64,000 bases of DNA from Croceibacterium_A sp035626815. Lineage in GTDB: Bacteria > Pseudomonadota > Alphaproteobacteria > Sphingomonadales > Sphingomonadaceae. A program made the translations under genes and the position numbers. Shown one piece after another: positions 33,579 to 42,391 of this stretch. The DNA lies in contig DASPMY010000008.1 of assembly GCA_035626815.1 (NCBI GenBank), positions 62,001 through 126,000 of the forward strand, read 5' to 3'. The notes under the pieces are model-generated. The model worked only from the letters and a program-made list of their open reading frames with translations. It was not told the origin of the DNA and ran no database searches. Positions within the stretch are counted from its first letter, which is position 1. Every line of letters begins with the position of its first letter.

Positions 33579-34735
33579 TCGAGGCGGCAATGTCCGGTCC
33601 GGTCCGTTATGCGATGGTCGGCGGCGGCGAAGGCGCCTTCATCGGCCCGGTCCACCGGACCGCCGCCGCGATCGCCGGCAATTGCCGCCTCGTCGCCGGC
33701 GCCCTGAGCAGCGACCCGGACAAGGCGCGGCGCTCGGGCGCGGCGATCGGTCTGCCGCCCGAGCGCAGCTACGCGAGCTGGCGCGAACTGCTCGACGGCG
33801 AGCGTGGCCGGTCCGACGGCGCCGAGTTCGTCGCCATCGTCACGCCCAACCACGTCCACGCGCCCGTCGCGATCGCCGCGCTCGAAGCCGGCTTTCCGGT
33901 GCTGTGCGACAAGCCGCTCGCCGACACGCTGGAAGCCGCCGAAGCGATCGGCGAGGCCGCCGCGCGCACCGGCGGGCTGCTCGCGGTGACCCACACCTAC
34001 ACCGGCTATCCGATGGCGCGGCAGGCGCGCGAGCTGGTCGCCGGCGGCCGGTTCGGGGCGGTCCGCCGGGTCGCGGTGAAGTACACGCAAGGCTGGCTCG
34101 CCAAGGCCGAGGACGCCGCGGGCAAGCAGGCCGAATGGCGGGTCGACCCCGAGCGCTCCGGGCTCGCCGGCGCGTTCGGCGACATCGGCACGCATGCCTT
34201 CAACCTGGTCGAGTTCGTCACCGGCGAGAAGATGACCCGGCTGGCCGCCGAGCTGCGCGCCGCGGTCGCGGGCCGCCGGCTCGACGACGACGGCATGGCG
34301 CTGTTCCATCTCGAGAATGGCGGCCGCGGCACGCTTGTCGCCAGCCAGGTCTGCACCGGCGACGCCAACGGCCTCGCCATTTCGGTGTGGTGCGAGGAAG
34401 CCGGGCTGCACTGGGACCAGGAGCAGCCGAACCACTTGCGCGTCGCGCCGCGCGGCAAGCCGGAGGAGATCTGGAGCGCCGGCGCCGACCGCCAGTACCT
34501 GGGACGGCCGGCGATGGGCGTGACGCGCACCCCGTCCGGGCACCCGGAAGGCTATCTCGAGGCGTTCGCCAACATCTATCGCGACTTCGCCGACGCCGTG
34601 CGCGGCCATGTGCCCGAGCAGCCGAGCTATGCCAGCCTGGCCGACGGAATCCGCGGGATGCGCTTCATCCAGGCGGCGCACGACAGCAGCGCGCGCGGCG
34701 CCGCGTGGACCGACATCGACGGAGGAGGACAATGA
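33575..34735 (+). CDS. Gfo/Idh/MocA-family NAD(P)-dependent oxidoreductase
   Basis: This cytosolic protein is 386 aa from GTG 33575, or 381 aa from ATG 33590, which has GAGG in front; I keep the GTG because it overlaps the preceding stop. The Rossmann motif is YAMVGGGEGAFIG, and the family signature is IVTPNHVHAPVAIAAL then VLCDKPLADTLEEA-like sequence with the catalytic Lys. The C-terminal domain has GDIGTHAFNLVEF, with a His typical of the active site. Such enzymes oxidise or reduce sugar hydroxyls, including 3-keto-sugars. Coupled to genes on both sides. Confidence 0.88.
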   Translation: MIEAAMSGPVRYAMVGGGEGAFIGPVHRTAAAIAGNCRLVAGALSSDPDKARRSGAAIGLPPERSYASWRELLDGERGRSDGAEFVAIVTPNHVHAPVAIAALEAGFPVLCDKPLADTLEAAEAIGEAAARTGGLLAVTHTYTGYPMARQARELVAGGRFGAVRRVAVKYTQGWLAKAEDAAGKQAEWRVDPERSGLAGAFGDIGTHAFNLVEFVTGEKMTRLAAELRAAVAGRRLDDDGMALFHLENGGRGTLVASQVCTGDANGLAISVWCEEAGLHWDQEQPNHLRVAPRGKPEEIWSAGADRQYLGRPAMGVTRTPSGHPEGYLEAFANIYRDFADAVRGHVPEQPSYASLADGIRGMRFIQAAHDSSARGAAWTDIDGGGQ

Positions 34736-35781
34736 AGGGCCCGGCCATCTTTCTCGCCCAGTTCGCCGGCGACGAGGCGCCGTTCGACACGCTCGAGCAC
34801 ATGGCGCGGTGGGCCGCCGGGCTCGGCTACGTCGGCATCCAGATCCCGAGCTGGGACGGCCGGCTGTTCGATCTCGCCAAGGCCGCCGACAGCCAGGATT
34901 ACTGCGACGAGGTCGCGGGCGTGTGCCGCGAGGCGGGCGTCGCGATCACCGAGCTGTCGACCCACCTGCAGGGCCAGTTGGTCGCGGTGCACCCGGCCTA
35001 CGACGAGCTGTTCGACGCGTTCGCCGCGCCCCAGGTGCGCGGCAAGCCGGCCGAGCGCACCGAATGGGCCATGGAGCAGGTGCGGATGGCGGCGCGCGCC
35101 AGCCGCCGGCTCGGGCTCACCGCGCACGCGACCTTCTCCGGCGCGCTGCTGTGGCAGACCGTCTATCCCTGGCCGCAGCGGCCGGCGGGCCTGGTCGAGG
35201 AAGGCTTCGCCGAGCTCGCCCGCCGCTGGAAGCCGCTGCTCGACGTGTTCGAGGACAACGGGGTCGACGCCGCTTACGAGCTGCACCCGGGGGAGGACTT
35301 GCACGACGGGGTGACCTTCGAGCGCTTCCTCGACGCGGTCGGCCATCACCCGCGCGCCAATATCCTCTACGATCCGAGCCACTTCGTGCTCCAGCAGCTC
35401 GACTACCTGGCGTTCATCGACATCTATCACGAGCGCATCAAGTGCTTCCACGTCAAGGACGCCGAGTTCCGCCCGACCGGCCGCGCCGGCGTCTACGGCA
35501 GCTATTCGGACTGGGCCGAGCGGCCGGGCCGGTTCCGGTCGCTGGGGGACGGGCAGATCGATTTCGGGGGCATCTTCTCCAAGTTCGCGCAATACGGCTA
35601 CGCCGGTTGGGCGGTGCTGGAGTGGGAGTGCGCGCTCAAGCATCCCGAGCAGGGGGCCGCCGAGGGCGCGCCGTTCATCGCTGCGCACATGATCCGCAAG
35701 GCCGACAAGGCGTTCGACGATTTCGCCGGGGCGGCGCCCGACGCCGCGCGCAACCGACGCGTGCTCGGGCTCGACGGCTGA
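34732..35781 (+). CDS. Sugar phosphate isomerase/epimerase-like TIM barrel (cytosolic)
   Basis: This 349 aa protein lacks a signal peptide. A strong GGAGGAGG precedes ATG 34732, which overlaps the previous stop. The xylose-isomerase-like barrel shows YVGIQIPSWDGRLFD near the N-terminus and metal-site elements AYELHPGEDLHDG, NILYDPSHFVLQQ, CFHVKDAEF and AVLEWECALKH. It is the cytosolic counterpart of the Tat-exported barrel two genes upstream and probably acts on the product of the Gfo/Idh enzyme. Reaction unknown. Confidence 0.85.
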   Translation: MKGPAIFLAQFAGDEAPFDTLEHMARWAAGLGYVGIQIPSWDGRLFDLAKAADSQDYCDEVAGVCREAGVAITELSTHLQGQLVAVHPAYDELFDAFAAPQVRGKPAERTEWAMEQVRMAARASRRLGLTAHATFSGALLWQTVYPWPQRPAGLVEEGFAELARRWKPLLDVFEDNGVDAAYELHPGEDLHDGVTFERFLDAVGHHPRANILYDPSHFVLQQLDYLAFIDIYHERIKCFHVKDAEFRPTGRAGVYGSYSDWAERPGRFRSLGDGQIDFGGIFSKFAQYGYAGWAVLEWECALKHPEQGAAEGAPFIAAHMIRKADKAFDDFAGAAPDAARNRRVLGLDG

Positions 35782-35801
35782 CAGCTTGATCTAGGGGGAG
35801 A

Positions 35802-37019
35802 GTGGCAGTGGATCTGACCATCAGGGCGCGCCTGTCGGCGATGATGTTCCTGCAGTATTTCGTGTGGGGCGCGTGGTTCGTGCCGTTCGCGACCTACCTC
35901 ACGCATCACGCGCTGGAGGACTCGGTCGGCACGATCTACTCGTCGCAGGGCTGGGCGGCGATCGCCGCGCCGCTGTTCGTCGGCGCCGTCGCCGACCGCT
36001 ACTTCTCGGCCGAGAAGGTGATGGGCATCCTCCACCTGTTCGCCGGCGGCCTGCTGCTGCTGCTGTCGACCATCGGCGCCGACGCGGGGGTGATGTTCCT
36101 CGCCACGCTCGGCGTGCTGCTGGCCTACATGCCGACGATCGCGCTGTCCAACGCCATTGCCCTCAACGCCATCGCGGACAGCGAGAAGCAGTTCCCCGCG
36201 ATCCGCGTGTTCGGCACCGTCGGGTGGATCGTCGCCGGCCTGATCGTCGGCGCCGTCCTGCCCGGCGAAGCCGAGCGCACGGCCGCCCCGCTCCACCTCG
36301 CGGCCGCCGTGGCGGTGCTCTACGGCCTCTATTCGTTCACGCTGCCGAGCACGCCGCCGCAGGCCGGGCAGGAGCGGCCGTCGGTGGTCACCCTGCTCGG
36401 GCTCGACGCGATCCGCTACGCCGACCGCAGCTTCTGGACGCTGATCGTCTGCTCGACGCTGATGATGATCCCGTTCTCGTTCTACAACGTCTACGCCAAC
36501 CCGTTCCTCGACGACATCGGCGTGCGCAACCCGGCCGCGGTCCAGACCATCGGCCAGGTGTCGGAAGTGGGCTTCCTGCTGCTGCTGCCGCTGTTCTTCC
36601 GCTTCGTCGGAATCAAGGGCGTGCTGTTCGTCGGCATGGCCGCGTGGGCGGTGCGCTACGTGATCTTCGCCTACGGCTTCACCGCCGAGGGGCCGATCGA
36701 GCCGATGATCTATCTCGGACTCGCGCTGCACGGCGTCGGGTTCGACTTCGTGTTCGTCGCCGCGACGATCTGGGTCGGCAAGCATTTCGCCGCCGCCGCG
36801 AGCAGCCGCGCGCAGTCGTTCCTCGCGCTGATGACCTGGGGCGTCGGCTACCTGATCGGCAGCAACGCGGCCAACGCGGTGCAAGCCGGATCGGCCGGCG
36901 GCGGCACCGACTGGCAGAGCTTCTGGCTGCTGCCGGCGGGCTTCGCCGCGGTCACCGCGCTGATCTTCCTGGTGGCGTTCCGCGACCGCACCGCGCCGCC
37001 CGCGGCCGCGCCGGCCTGA
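35802..37019 (+). CDS. MFS permease of the nucleoside/sugar:H+ symporter type (NupG/XapB-like)
   Basis: This 405 aa inner-membrane protein has about twelve helices. It starts at GTG 35802 after GGGGGAGA. Family features are MMFLQYFVWGAWFVPFATYL, the loop GAVADRYFSAEK, FPAIRVFGTVGWIVAGL and WVGKHFAAAASSRAQSFLALMTWGVGYLIG. Relatives import nucleosides, but members inside sugar clusters of this kind probably carry glycosides or keto-sugars. It closes the four-gene rightward operon. Confidence 0.85.
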   Translation: MAVDLTIRARLSAMMFLQYFVWGAWFVPFATYLTHHALEDSVGTIYSSQGWAAIAAPLFVGAVADRYFSAEKVMGILHLFAGGLLLLLSTIGADAGVMFLATLGVLLAYMPTIALSNAIALNAIADSEKQFPAIRVFGTVGWIVAGLIVGAVLPGEAERTAAPLHLAAAVAVLYGLYSFTLPSTPPQAGQERPSVVTLLGLDAIRYADRSFWTLIVCSTLMMIPFSFYNVYANPFLDDIGVRNPAAVQTIGQVSEVGFLLLLPLFFRFVGIKGVLFVGMAAWAVRYVIFAYGFTAEGPIEPMIYLGLALHGVGFDFVFVAATIWVGKHFAAAASSRAQSFLALMTWGVGYLIGSNAANAVQAGSAGGGTDWQSFWLLPAGFAAVTALIFLVAFRDRTAPPAAAPA

Positions 37020-37041
37020 CCGGTCGGGCAGCCGGCGCCGG

Positions 37042-37800
37042 TTACTCCCGCTCCAGCACCCAGGCGAGGCCGCCGGCGAGGTGGTTGAGGAAGTTCGCGT
37101 CGGAATAGCTTTCCGCGGTGTGGCCCATCGCCGTGTAGAACACCCGGCCGCCGTCAAACTCGTGCGCCCAGCTGACCGGGTTGGGGTTCGCGTCGGGCTC
37201 GCCGATCGAGGCGGGATCGAGCGTCACCAGCAGCTTCATCCGCGGGTCGTAGTCGTCGAAGTAGTACCATTCGTCGACCCGGCGCATGATCGGCTCGACA
37301 CCGCGGTTGGCGCGATGCGCCGGGTCGATGACGTGCAGCTCGCCTTCGGGCGTGCCCGCCGGGTGGCGCGCGAAATGGCCGCCGATCAACTGCTGGTACC
37401 ACGGCCAGTTGTAGTGCGAGTCGGACGCGGCATGAATGCCGACCACGCCGCCGCCGCCGCGGACGAAGCGCTGCAGGGCCTCGCGCCGCTCCCCCTGGAA
37501 CCACTCGGAGGCCGGGTCCTTCGGGTCGGTGCTGGTGCTCAGGAAGATGATCGCATCGACATCGGCCAGCCCCTCGGCGCTGAACACGGCCGGGTCCTCG
37601 CTGTGAACGATCGTCACTCCCTCGCGCGCGCCGAGCGCCTCGATCGCCGCCACGCCCGGCTCGATCGACGCGTGGCGATAGCCGGTCGAATGCGAGAACA
37701 GCAGCACGCGCGGCGATTCCCCGGGCACCGCCGCGCCCGCGGGCAAGGCCAGCCCGAGGCTTGCCAAAATCAGCGCCAGCAACGCGAGCCACTTCCGCAT
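37042..37800 (-). CDS. ThuA-family secreted protein
   Basis: This 252 aa protein starts at ATG 37800 behind GGAGGGA and has a signal peptide (KWLALLALILASLGLALPAGA). The ThuA fold is recognised by VLLFSHSTGYRHASIEPGVAAI, GGGGVVGIHAASD and the C-terminal GRVFYTAMGHTAESY. ThuA takes part in trehalose and keto-disaccharide use in rhizobia, and homologues occur widely with glycoside-3-dehydrogenases. It is convergent with the permease and divergent from the GMC pair, sharing the 119-bp promoter region that holds an operator. Confidence 0.85.
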   Translation of the reverse strand: MRKWLALLALILASLGLALPAGAAVPGESPRVLLFSHSTGYRHASIEPGVAAIEALGAREGVTIVHSEDPAVFSAEGLADVDAIIFLSTSTDPKDPASEWFQGERREALQRFVRGGGGVVGIHAASDSHYNWPWYQQLIGGHFARHPAGTPEGELHVIDPAHRANRGVEPIMRRVDEWYYFDDYDPRMKLLVTLDPASIGEPDANPNPVSWAHEFDGGRVFYTAMGHTAESYSDANFLNHLAGGLAWVLERE

Positions 37801-37880
37801 AATCCCTCCCTGCTCTCCTGGAGCCGTTTCAGTCCACGCCTCTTGCGCGGCCTGCTGGACAGGCCCGGGCAAGAGCAATA

Positions 37881-37894
37881 AGGTAGCGCTAACA
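37881..37894. promoter_or_regulatory. LacI-family-type operator AGGTAGCGCTAACA
   Basis: This 14-bp site has the core TAGCGCTA. It is the same motif as the site at 47545 read on the other strand, with one end base changed. It ends 24 bp before the start of the gluconate-dehydrogenase-type small subunit at 37919 and could also affect the divergent ThuA gene. Confidence 0.6.
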
Positions 37895-37918
37895 AGACGC
37901 TATGGGGAGGGGTAATCG

Positions 37919-38452
37919 ATGACTTTGGCGGGAGCCGGGCCGGCGCTCGATCGCCGGGCGCTGATGCGCGGCGCCATCCTCCTCGTCGGCGGCACCCTGG
38001 CGGCCGGCGCGATCGCGCCGGCGTTCGCCGCCACCGGGACCGAGCGGTTCTTCACTCCGGCCGAGCTGGCCATCGTCGCCGAATACGCCGAGATCGTCAT
38101 TCCCCGCACCGACACGCCGGGCGCGAAGGATGCCGGCGTGCCCGAGGCGCTCGACGGGCTGATGGCCAACTGGGCCTCCGCCGAGCGCCAGGCCGAGTTC
38201 CGCGCGCTGGTCGAGCGAATCGCGGCGGCCGGGGTGATCGGCTCCGGCCCGGCGCAAGTCGACCTCGCCCGGCGCTTCGACGCCGCCCAGATGCCGGCCG
38301 ATCCCGTCTATCGCCGGTTCAAGGAGCTGGTCCTGACGCTCTATTATTTGTCCGAGCCCGGCGCGACCCAGGAGCTGCGCTACGAGCTCACTCCCGGTCG
38401 GTGGGAGCCGTCGATCCCCGTCGGCCCCGATACCCGCGCCTGGGCGGCCTGA
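37919..38452 (+). CDS. Gluconate 2-dehydrogenase subunit 3-family protein (Tat-exported small subunit)
   Basis: This 177 aa protein has a twin-arginine signal (LDRRALMRGAILLVGGTLAAGA) and the family core FFTPAELAIVAEYAEIVIPRTDTPGAKDAGV and FKELVLTLYYLSEPGA. In the known systems this subunit guides the FAD large subunit through the Tat pathway by hitch-hiking. The GMC large subunit follows 10 bp downstream and has no signal of its own, as expected. Confidence 0.88.
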   Translation: MTLAGAGPALDRRALMRGAILLVGGTLAAGAIAPAFAATGTERFFTPAELAIVAEYAEIVIPRTDTPGAKDAGVPEALDGLMANWASAERQAEFRALVERIAAAGVIGSGPAQVDLARRFDAAQMPADPVYRRFKELVLTLYYLSEPGATQELRYELTPGRWEPSIPVGPDTRAWAA

Positions 38453-38462
38453 GGAAACTTCC

Positions 38463-40148
38463 ATGTTCGATGCGATCGTAGTCGGCTCGGGAATGAGCGG
38501 CGGGTGGGCTGCCAAGGAGCTCACCGAGAAGGGCCTCAAGACGCTGGTTATCGAGCGCGGCGGCCACGTCGAGCACGGCGCCGACTATCTCGACGCCCTG
38601 CCGCCGTGGGAGCTCGAGAACTTCGGCATGGTGCCCGAGGACGAGGCCGCCGAGCACTATGCGATCCAGCGCCAGTGCTACGCCTTCACCACGGCCACCA
38701 AGCAGTTCTGGGTCAAGGACAGCGAGCACCCCTATACGGTCGCCGACGGCAAGCCGTTCATGTGGATCCGCGGCTACCATCTCGGAGGCCGCTCGATCAT
38801 GTGGGCGCGCCAGTCGTACCGGCTCTCGCCGCTCGACTTCGAATCGAACGCGAAGGACGGGCACGGCTCGGACTGGCCGATCCGCTACGAGGACATGGCT
38901 CCGTGGTACGACCACGTCGAAACCTTCGCCGGGATCTCCGGCTCCCAGGAAGGCTTGCCGCAGCTCCCCGACGGGCAGTTCCTGCCGCCGATGGCGATGA
39001 CCGACCCGGAAAAGGACTTCCGGACGAAGCTCGAGGCGGCCTACCCCACGCGGCGGCTGATCATCGGCCGTTGCGCGCACCTGACCGAGTCCCGCCCGCA
39101 GCACCGCGCGCTCGGCCGCGCGCCGTGCCAGTACCGCTCGGTGTGCGAGCGCGGCTGCTCCTACGGCGCCTACTTCTCGAGCCTGAGCGCGACGCTGCCG
39201 GCGGCGCGCAAGACCGGCAACCTGACGGTCGTCACCGATGCGATCGTCCACAGCGTGGTCCACGATCCCAAGACCGGCAAGGCGTCGGGCGTGCGGGTGA
39301 TCGACGCGAAGACGAACGAGGGCCGCACTTACGAGGCCAAGGTCGTGTTCCTGTGCGCCTCGGCCATTCCGACCGCGCAGATCATGCTCAACTCGAAGTC
39401 GGAGGCATTCCCCAACGGCATCGCCAACCGCTCCGACGCGGTCGGCCGCTACCTGGTCGACCACATCAGCGGCATGGGCGCCAGCGGCACCTACCCCGGC
39501 TTCGAGGACCGCTATCACCGCGGCCGGCGGCCCAACGGCTTCTACATCCCGCGCTACCGCAACGTGACCGAGCCGGGCGAAGGCTACACCCGGGGCTACG
39601 GCTTCCAGGGCGGGGTGACCCGCGACAACTGGCGCCGCGGCAGCTGGCAGACCGGCGTCGGCGCCGAGTTCAAGGCCGGGCTGCGCGCGCCGGGCCCGTG
39701 GCGCATCAGCCTCAGCGGCTTCGGCGAGATGCTGCCGCGGCCGGAAAACCGCGTGACGCTCCATCCGACGCGGGTCGACAAGTGGGGCATCCCGCTGGTG
39801 CATATCGACTGCGGCCTGGGCGACAGCGATCGCCGCATGGTCGAGCAGGTCGGGGTCGACGCCCGGGAAATGCTCGAGCTGGCGGGCTGCACCGACATCT
39901 CGGTGCGCCAGCACTACGGCGGCGCCGGCCTCGGCATCCACGAGATGGGTACCGCCCACATGGGCAAGGACCCCGCCCGCTCGGTGCTCAACCAGTACAA
40001 CCAGGCGCACGACGTGCCGAACCTGTTCGTCACCGACGGCGCGTGCATGGCCTCGAGCGGGTGCCAGAACCCGTCGCTGAGCTACATGGCGATGTCGGCC
40101 CGCGGCGCGCACTACGCCGCCGAGTTCCTCAAGGAAGGGCGGATCTAG
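38463..40148 (+). CDS. GMC-family FAD oxidoreductase (glycoside/sugar dehydrogenase large subunit)
   Basis: This 561 aa protein has the FAD site AIVVGSGMSGGWAAKEL at the N-terminus. Middle elements are GGRSIMWARQSYRL and CQYRSVCERGCSYGAYFSS, a Cys-rich loop. The C-terminal GMC signature is GTAHMGKDPARSVLNQYNQAHDVPNLFVTDGACMASSGCQNPSL, read across several short motifs. The Cys loop is seen in gluconate and glycoside-3-dehydrogenases. Predicted to oxidise a sugar hydroxyl, possibly C3, in the periplasm together with the preceding small subunit. No cytochrome subunit is encoded next to it. Confidence 0.88.
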   Translation: MFDAIVVGSGMSGGWAAKELTEKGLKTLVIERGGHVEHGADYLDALPPWELENFGMVPEDEAAEHYAIQRQCYAFTTATKQFWVKDSEHPYTVADGKPFMWIRGYHLGGRSIMWARQSYRLSPLDFESNAKDGHGSDWPIRYEDMAPWYDHVETFAGISGSQEGLPQLPDGQFLPPMAMTDPEKDFRTKLEAAYPTRRLIIGRCAHLTESRPQHRALGRAPCQYRSVCERGCSYGAYFSSLSATLPAARKTGNLTVVTDAIVHSVVHDPKTGKASGVRVIDAKTNEGRTYEAKVVFLCASAIPTAQIMLNSKSEAFPNGIANRSDAVGRYLVDHISGMGASGTYPGFEDRYHRGRRPNGFYIPRYRNVTEPGEGYTRGYGFQGGVTRDNWRRGSWQTGVGAEFKAGLRAPGPWRISLSGFGEMLPRPENRVTLHPTRVDKWGIPLVHIDCGLGDSDRRMVEQVGVDAREMLELAGCTDISVRQHYGGAGLGIHEMGTAHMGKDPARSVLNQYNQAHDVPNLFVTDGACMASSGCQNPSLSYMAMSARGAHYAAEFLKEGRI

Positions 40149-40160
40149 CGGATCGGCGCG

Positions 40161-41231
40161 CTAGCCGGCCCGGGGCAAGTCGCCCGGCTCGAGGTTCGAC
40201 GAGACCTTCCACAGGTCGATCTCGCCCTCCTGCGCGAAGCGGTCGATCTCGCGCAGCTCCTCCTCGGTGAACGCCGCCGCGTTCAGCGCGTCGAGCGAAT
40301 CGTCGAGCTGGGCAACGTTGCGCGCGCCGATCAGCGCCGAGGTGACGCGCGGGTCGCGCAGGATCCAGGCGATGGCCATTTGCGCGAGGCTCTGCCCGCG
40401 CCGCCGGGCGATCGCGTCGAGCCCGCGGACCCGCTCGAGGTTCTCCGCCGAGATCAGCGATGGCGACAGCGAGCCGGCTTGCGCGGCGCGCGTCCCCTCG
40501 GCCACGCCGCCGAGATACTTGTTGGTCAGCAGGCCTTGCGCCAGCGGCGAGAAGGCGATGCAGCCGACGCCGAGCGCGTCGAGCGTGTCGAGCAGCTCGT
40601 GCTCGATCCACCGGTTGAGCATGGAATAGCTCGGCTGGTGGATCAGCAGCGGCACGCCTTCGGAGCGCAGGATCGCCGCGGCCTGCCGGGTCAGCTCCGG
40701 GGAATACGACGAGATGCCGACATAGAGCGCCTTGCCCTGGCGGTGGAGGTGGGCCAGCGCCCCCATCGTCTCCTCAAGCGGGGTCTTCGGGTCGACGCGG
40801 TGCGAATAGAAGATGTCGACGTAGTCCAGCCCCATCCGCCTGAGGCTCTGGTCGCAGCTGGCGATCAGGTACTTGCGGCTGCCGCCGACGTCCCCGTAAG
40901 GCCCGGGCCACATGTCCCACCCGGCCTTGGTCGAGACGACCAGCTCGTCGCGATGGCGGGCGAAGTCGCTCGCCAGGACGCGGCCGAAGTTCTCCTCGGC
41001 GGAGCCGTACGGCGGGCCGTAATTGTTCGCCAGGTCGAAGTGCGTGACCCCGCGGTCGAACGCGCGGCGGAGGATCGCCCGGCCGGTCTCGAACACGTCC
41101 GCACCGCCGAAGTTCTGCCACAGGCCGAGCGAGATCGCCGGCAGGTCGAGCCCGCTGCGGCCGCTGCGGCGATAGGGCATACTCCCGTCGTAGCGGGCGG
41201 AATCGGGAGCGTAGGGCGTCGTCATGGTCAT
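40161..41231 (-). CDS. Aldo/keto reductase of the YghZ/Kvbeta type
   Basis: This 356 aa protein has the AKR pattern: FDLANNYGPPYGSAEENFG with the catalytic Tyr, LVVSTKAGWDMWPGPYG with the catalytic Lys, YVDIFYSHRVDP with the His, then IAFSPLAQGLLTNKYL for NADP binding. YghZ reduces L-glyceraldehyde 3-phosphate and other aldehydes. It is the distal gene of the leftward GH9/mutarotase operon, 8 bp after the mutarotase stop, so a sugar-aldehyde substrate is likely. Confidence 0.88.
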   Translation of the reverse strand: MTMTTPYAPDSARYDGSMPYRRSGRSGLDLPAISLGLWQNFGGADVFETGRAILRRAFDRGVTHFDLANNYGPPYGSAEENFGRVLASDFARHRDELVVSTKAGWDMWPGPYGDVGGSRKYLIASCDQSLRRMGLDYVDIFYSHRVDPKTPLEETMGALAHLHRQGKALYVGISSYSPELTRQAAAILRSEGVPLLIHQPSYSMLNRWIEHELLDTLDALGVGCIAFSPLAQGLLTNKYLGGVAEGTRAAQAGSLSPSLISAENLERVRGLDAIARRRGQSLAQMAIAWILRDPRVTSALIGARNVAQLDDSLDALNAAAFTEEELREIDRFAQEGEIDLWKVSSNLEPGDLPRAG

Positions 41232-41239
41232 GACCTTCG

Positions 41240-42391
41240 TTAGCGCGCGGTCGCGAAGCGCCAGATGGTGGTGGAGCGATAAGTCTCGCCCGGGCGCAGG
41301 ACGGTCGACGGGAACTCCGGCCGGTTGGGGCTGTCGGAGAAGTGCTGCGTCTCGAGCGCGATCCCGCCGCGCCGGGGAATCTTCGCGCCCGTCGCGCTGA
41401 CGTCCTCGCCGTCGAAATACTCGGCGGTATAGGCGTGGAGCGAGGGCTCGGTGGTCTCGACCGCCAGCGTGCGGCCCGATGCCGGATCGGCCAGCGTCGC
41501 CGCCAGGGCGAGGCTTCCGGCCGGCTTGTCGAGCACCCAGCTGTGGTTGTAGCCGCCGCGGTTGCCGGCGAGCAGCGGCGAGGGGTCGTCGAACCGATCG
41601 CCCACGCGGCGCGGCTGGCGGAAGTCGAGCACGGTGCCGGCGACCGGCGGGAACGCGCCCGTGGGGATGTCCTCCGCGTCGGTGGCGGCGTAGCGCCCGG
41701 CGACGAGGCGCAGCCGGTGATCCGCGACCGAGCCGCCGCCCGCCAGGTTGAAGTAGGTGTGGTTGGTCAGGTTGAGCACGGTCGCCGCGCTCGTGGTCGC
41801 CGCGTAGTCGATGCGCAAGGCATCGTCGGGCAGCAGCGAGTAGGTCACCTGCAGGCTCAGCTCGCCGGGAAACCGCTGCGCCCCCGCGGGATCGACCAAC
41901 GTCAGCACCGCGCCGACGACGTCGCCGCGCTGGAACGGCCGCACCTGCCAGAGCTTGAAGGCGATCCCCGGCTCGGCGCCGCCGTGCAGCGCGTTGCCGG
42001 CGAGGTTGGGCTCGAGCCGGACCTCGCGCCCGTCGAGCGTGAAGCGGGCGTCGCGGATGCGCCCGGCGTAGCGCCCGACGACCGCGCCGAAGTAGTTCTT
42101 GCCGTTGAGCCGGCGGTACTCCGATTCGGACCCGTAGCCGAGCACCACGTTGGCCCGCCCCCCGTCGCGTCCGGCCGTCTCGATCGCCGTGATCACGGCG
42201 CCGTAGTTGAGGAAGCGGACCACCGTGCCGGCGCCGTTGCGCAGCACGTATTCGCGGATCTCGGCGTCGTCGTCGGCGATGCCGTCGAGCCCGGCCTCAC
42301 CGACCTCGGCGGCCAGCGCCCCGGCCCGGTCGATCGCGGCCGGCGCGCACGAGGCCGCCAGGCCGACAGCCAGCGCGACGAGCTGCTTCAC
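41240..42391 (-). CDS. Aldose 1-epimerase (mutarotase), exported
   Basis: This 383 aa protein starts at GTG 42391, overlapping the GH9 stop (GTGA). It has a likely lipoprotein signal (ALAVGLAASC). The GalM fold is shown by NYGAVITAIETAGRDG, the substrate Arg in VVGRYAGRI, the catalytic His in NLTNHTYFNL and the catalytic Glu in ALETQHFSDSPNRP. An exported mutarotase next to exported glycosidases would equilibrate the anomers that they release. Confidence 0.9.
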   Translation of the reverse strand: MKQLVALAVGLAASCAPAAIDRAGALAAEVGEAGLDGIADDDAEIREYVLRNGAGTVVRFLNYGAVITAIETAGRDGGRANVVLGYGSESEYRRLNGKNYFGAVVGRYAGRIRDARFTLDGREVRLEPNLAGNALHGGAEPGIAFKLWQVRPFQRGDVVGAVLTLVDPAGAQRFPGELSLQVTYSLLPDDALRIDYAATTSAATVLNLTNHTYFNLAGGGSVADHRLRLVAGRYAATDAEDIPTGAFPPVAGTVLDFRQPRRVGDRFDDPSPLLAGNRGGYNHSWVLDKPAGSLALAATLADPASGRTLAVETTEPSLHAYTAEYFDGEDVSATGAKIPRRGGIALETQHFSDSPNRPEFPSTVLRPGETYRSTTIWRFATAR

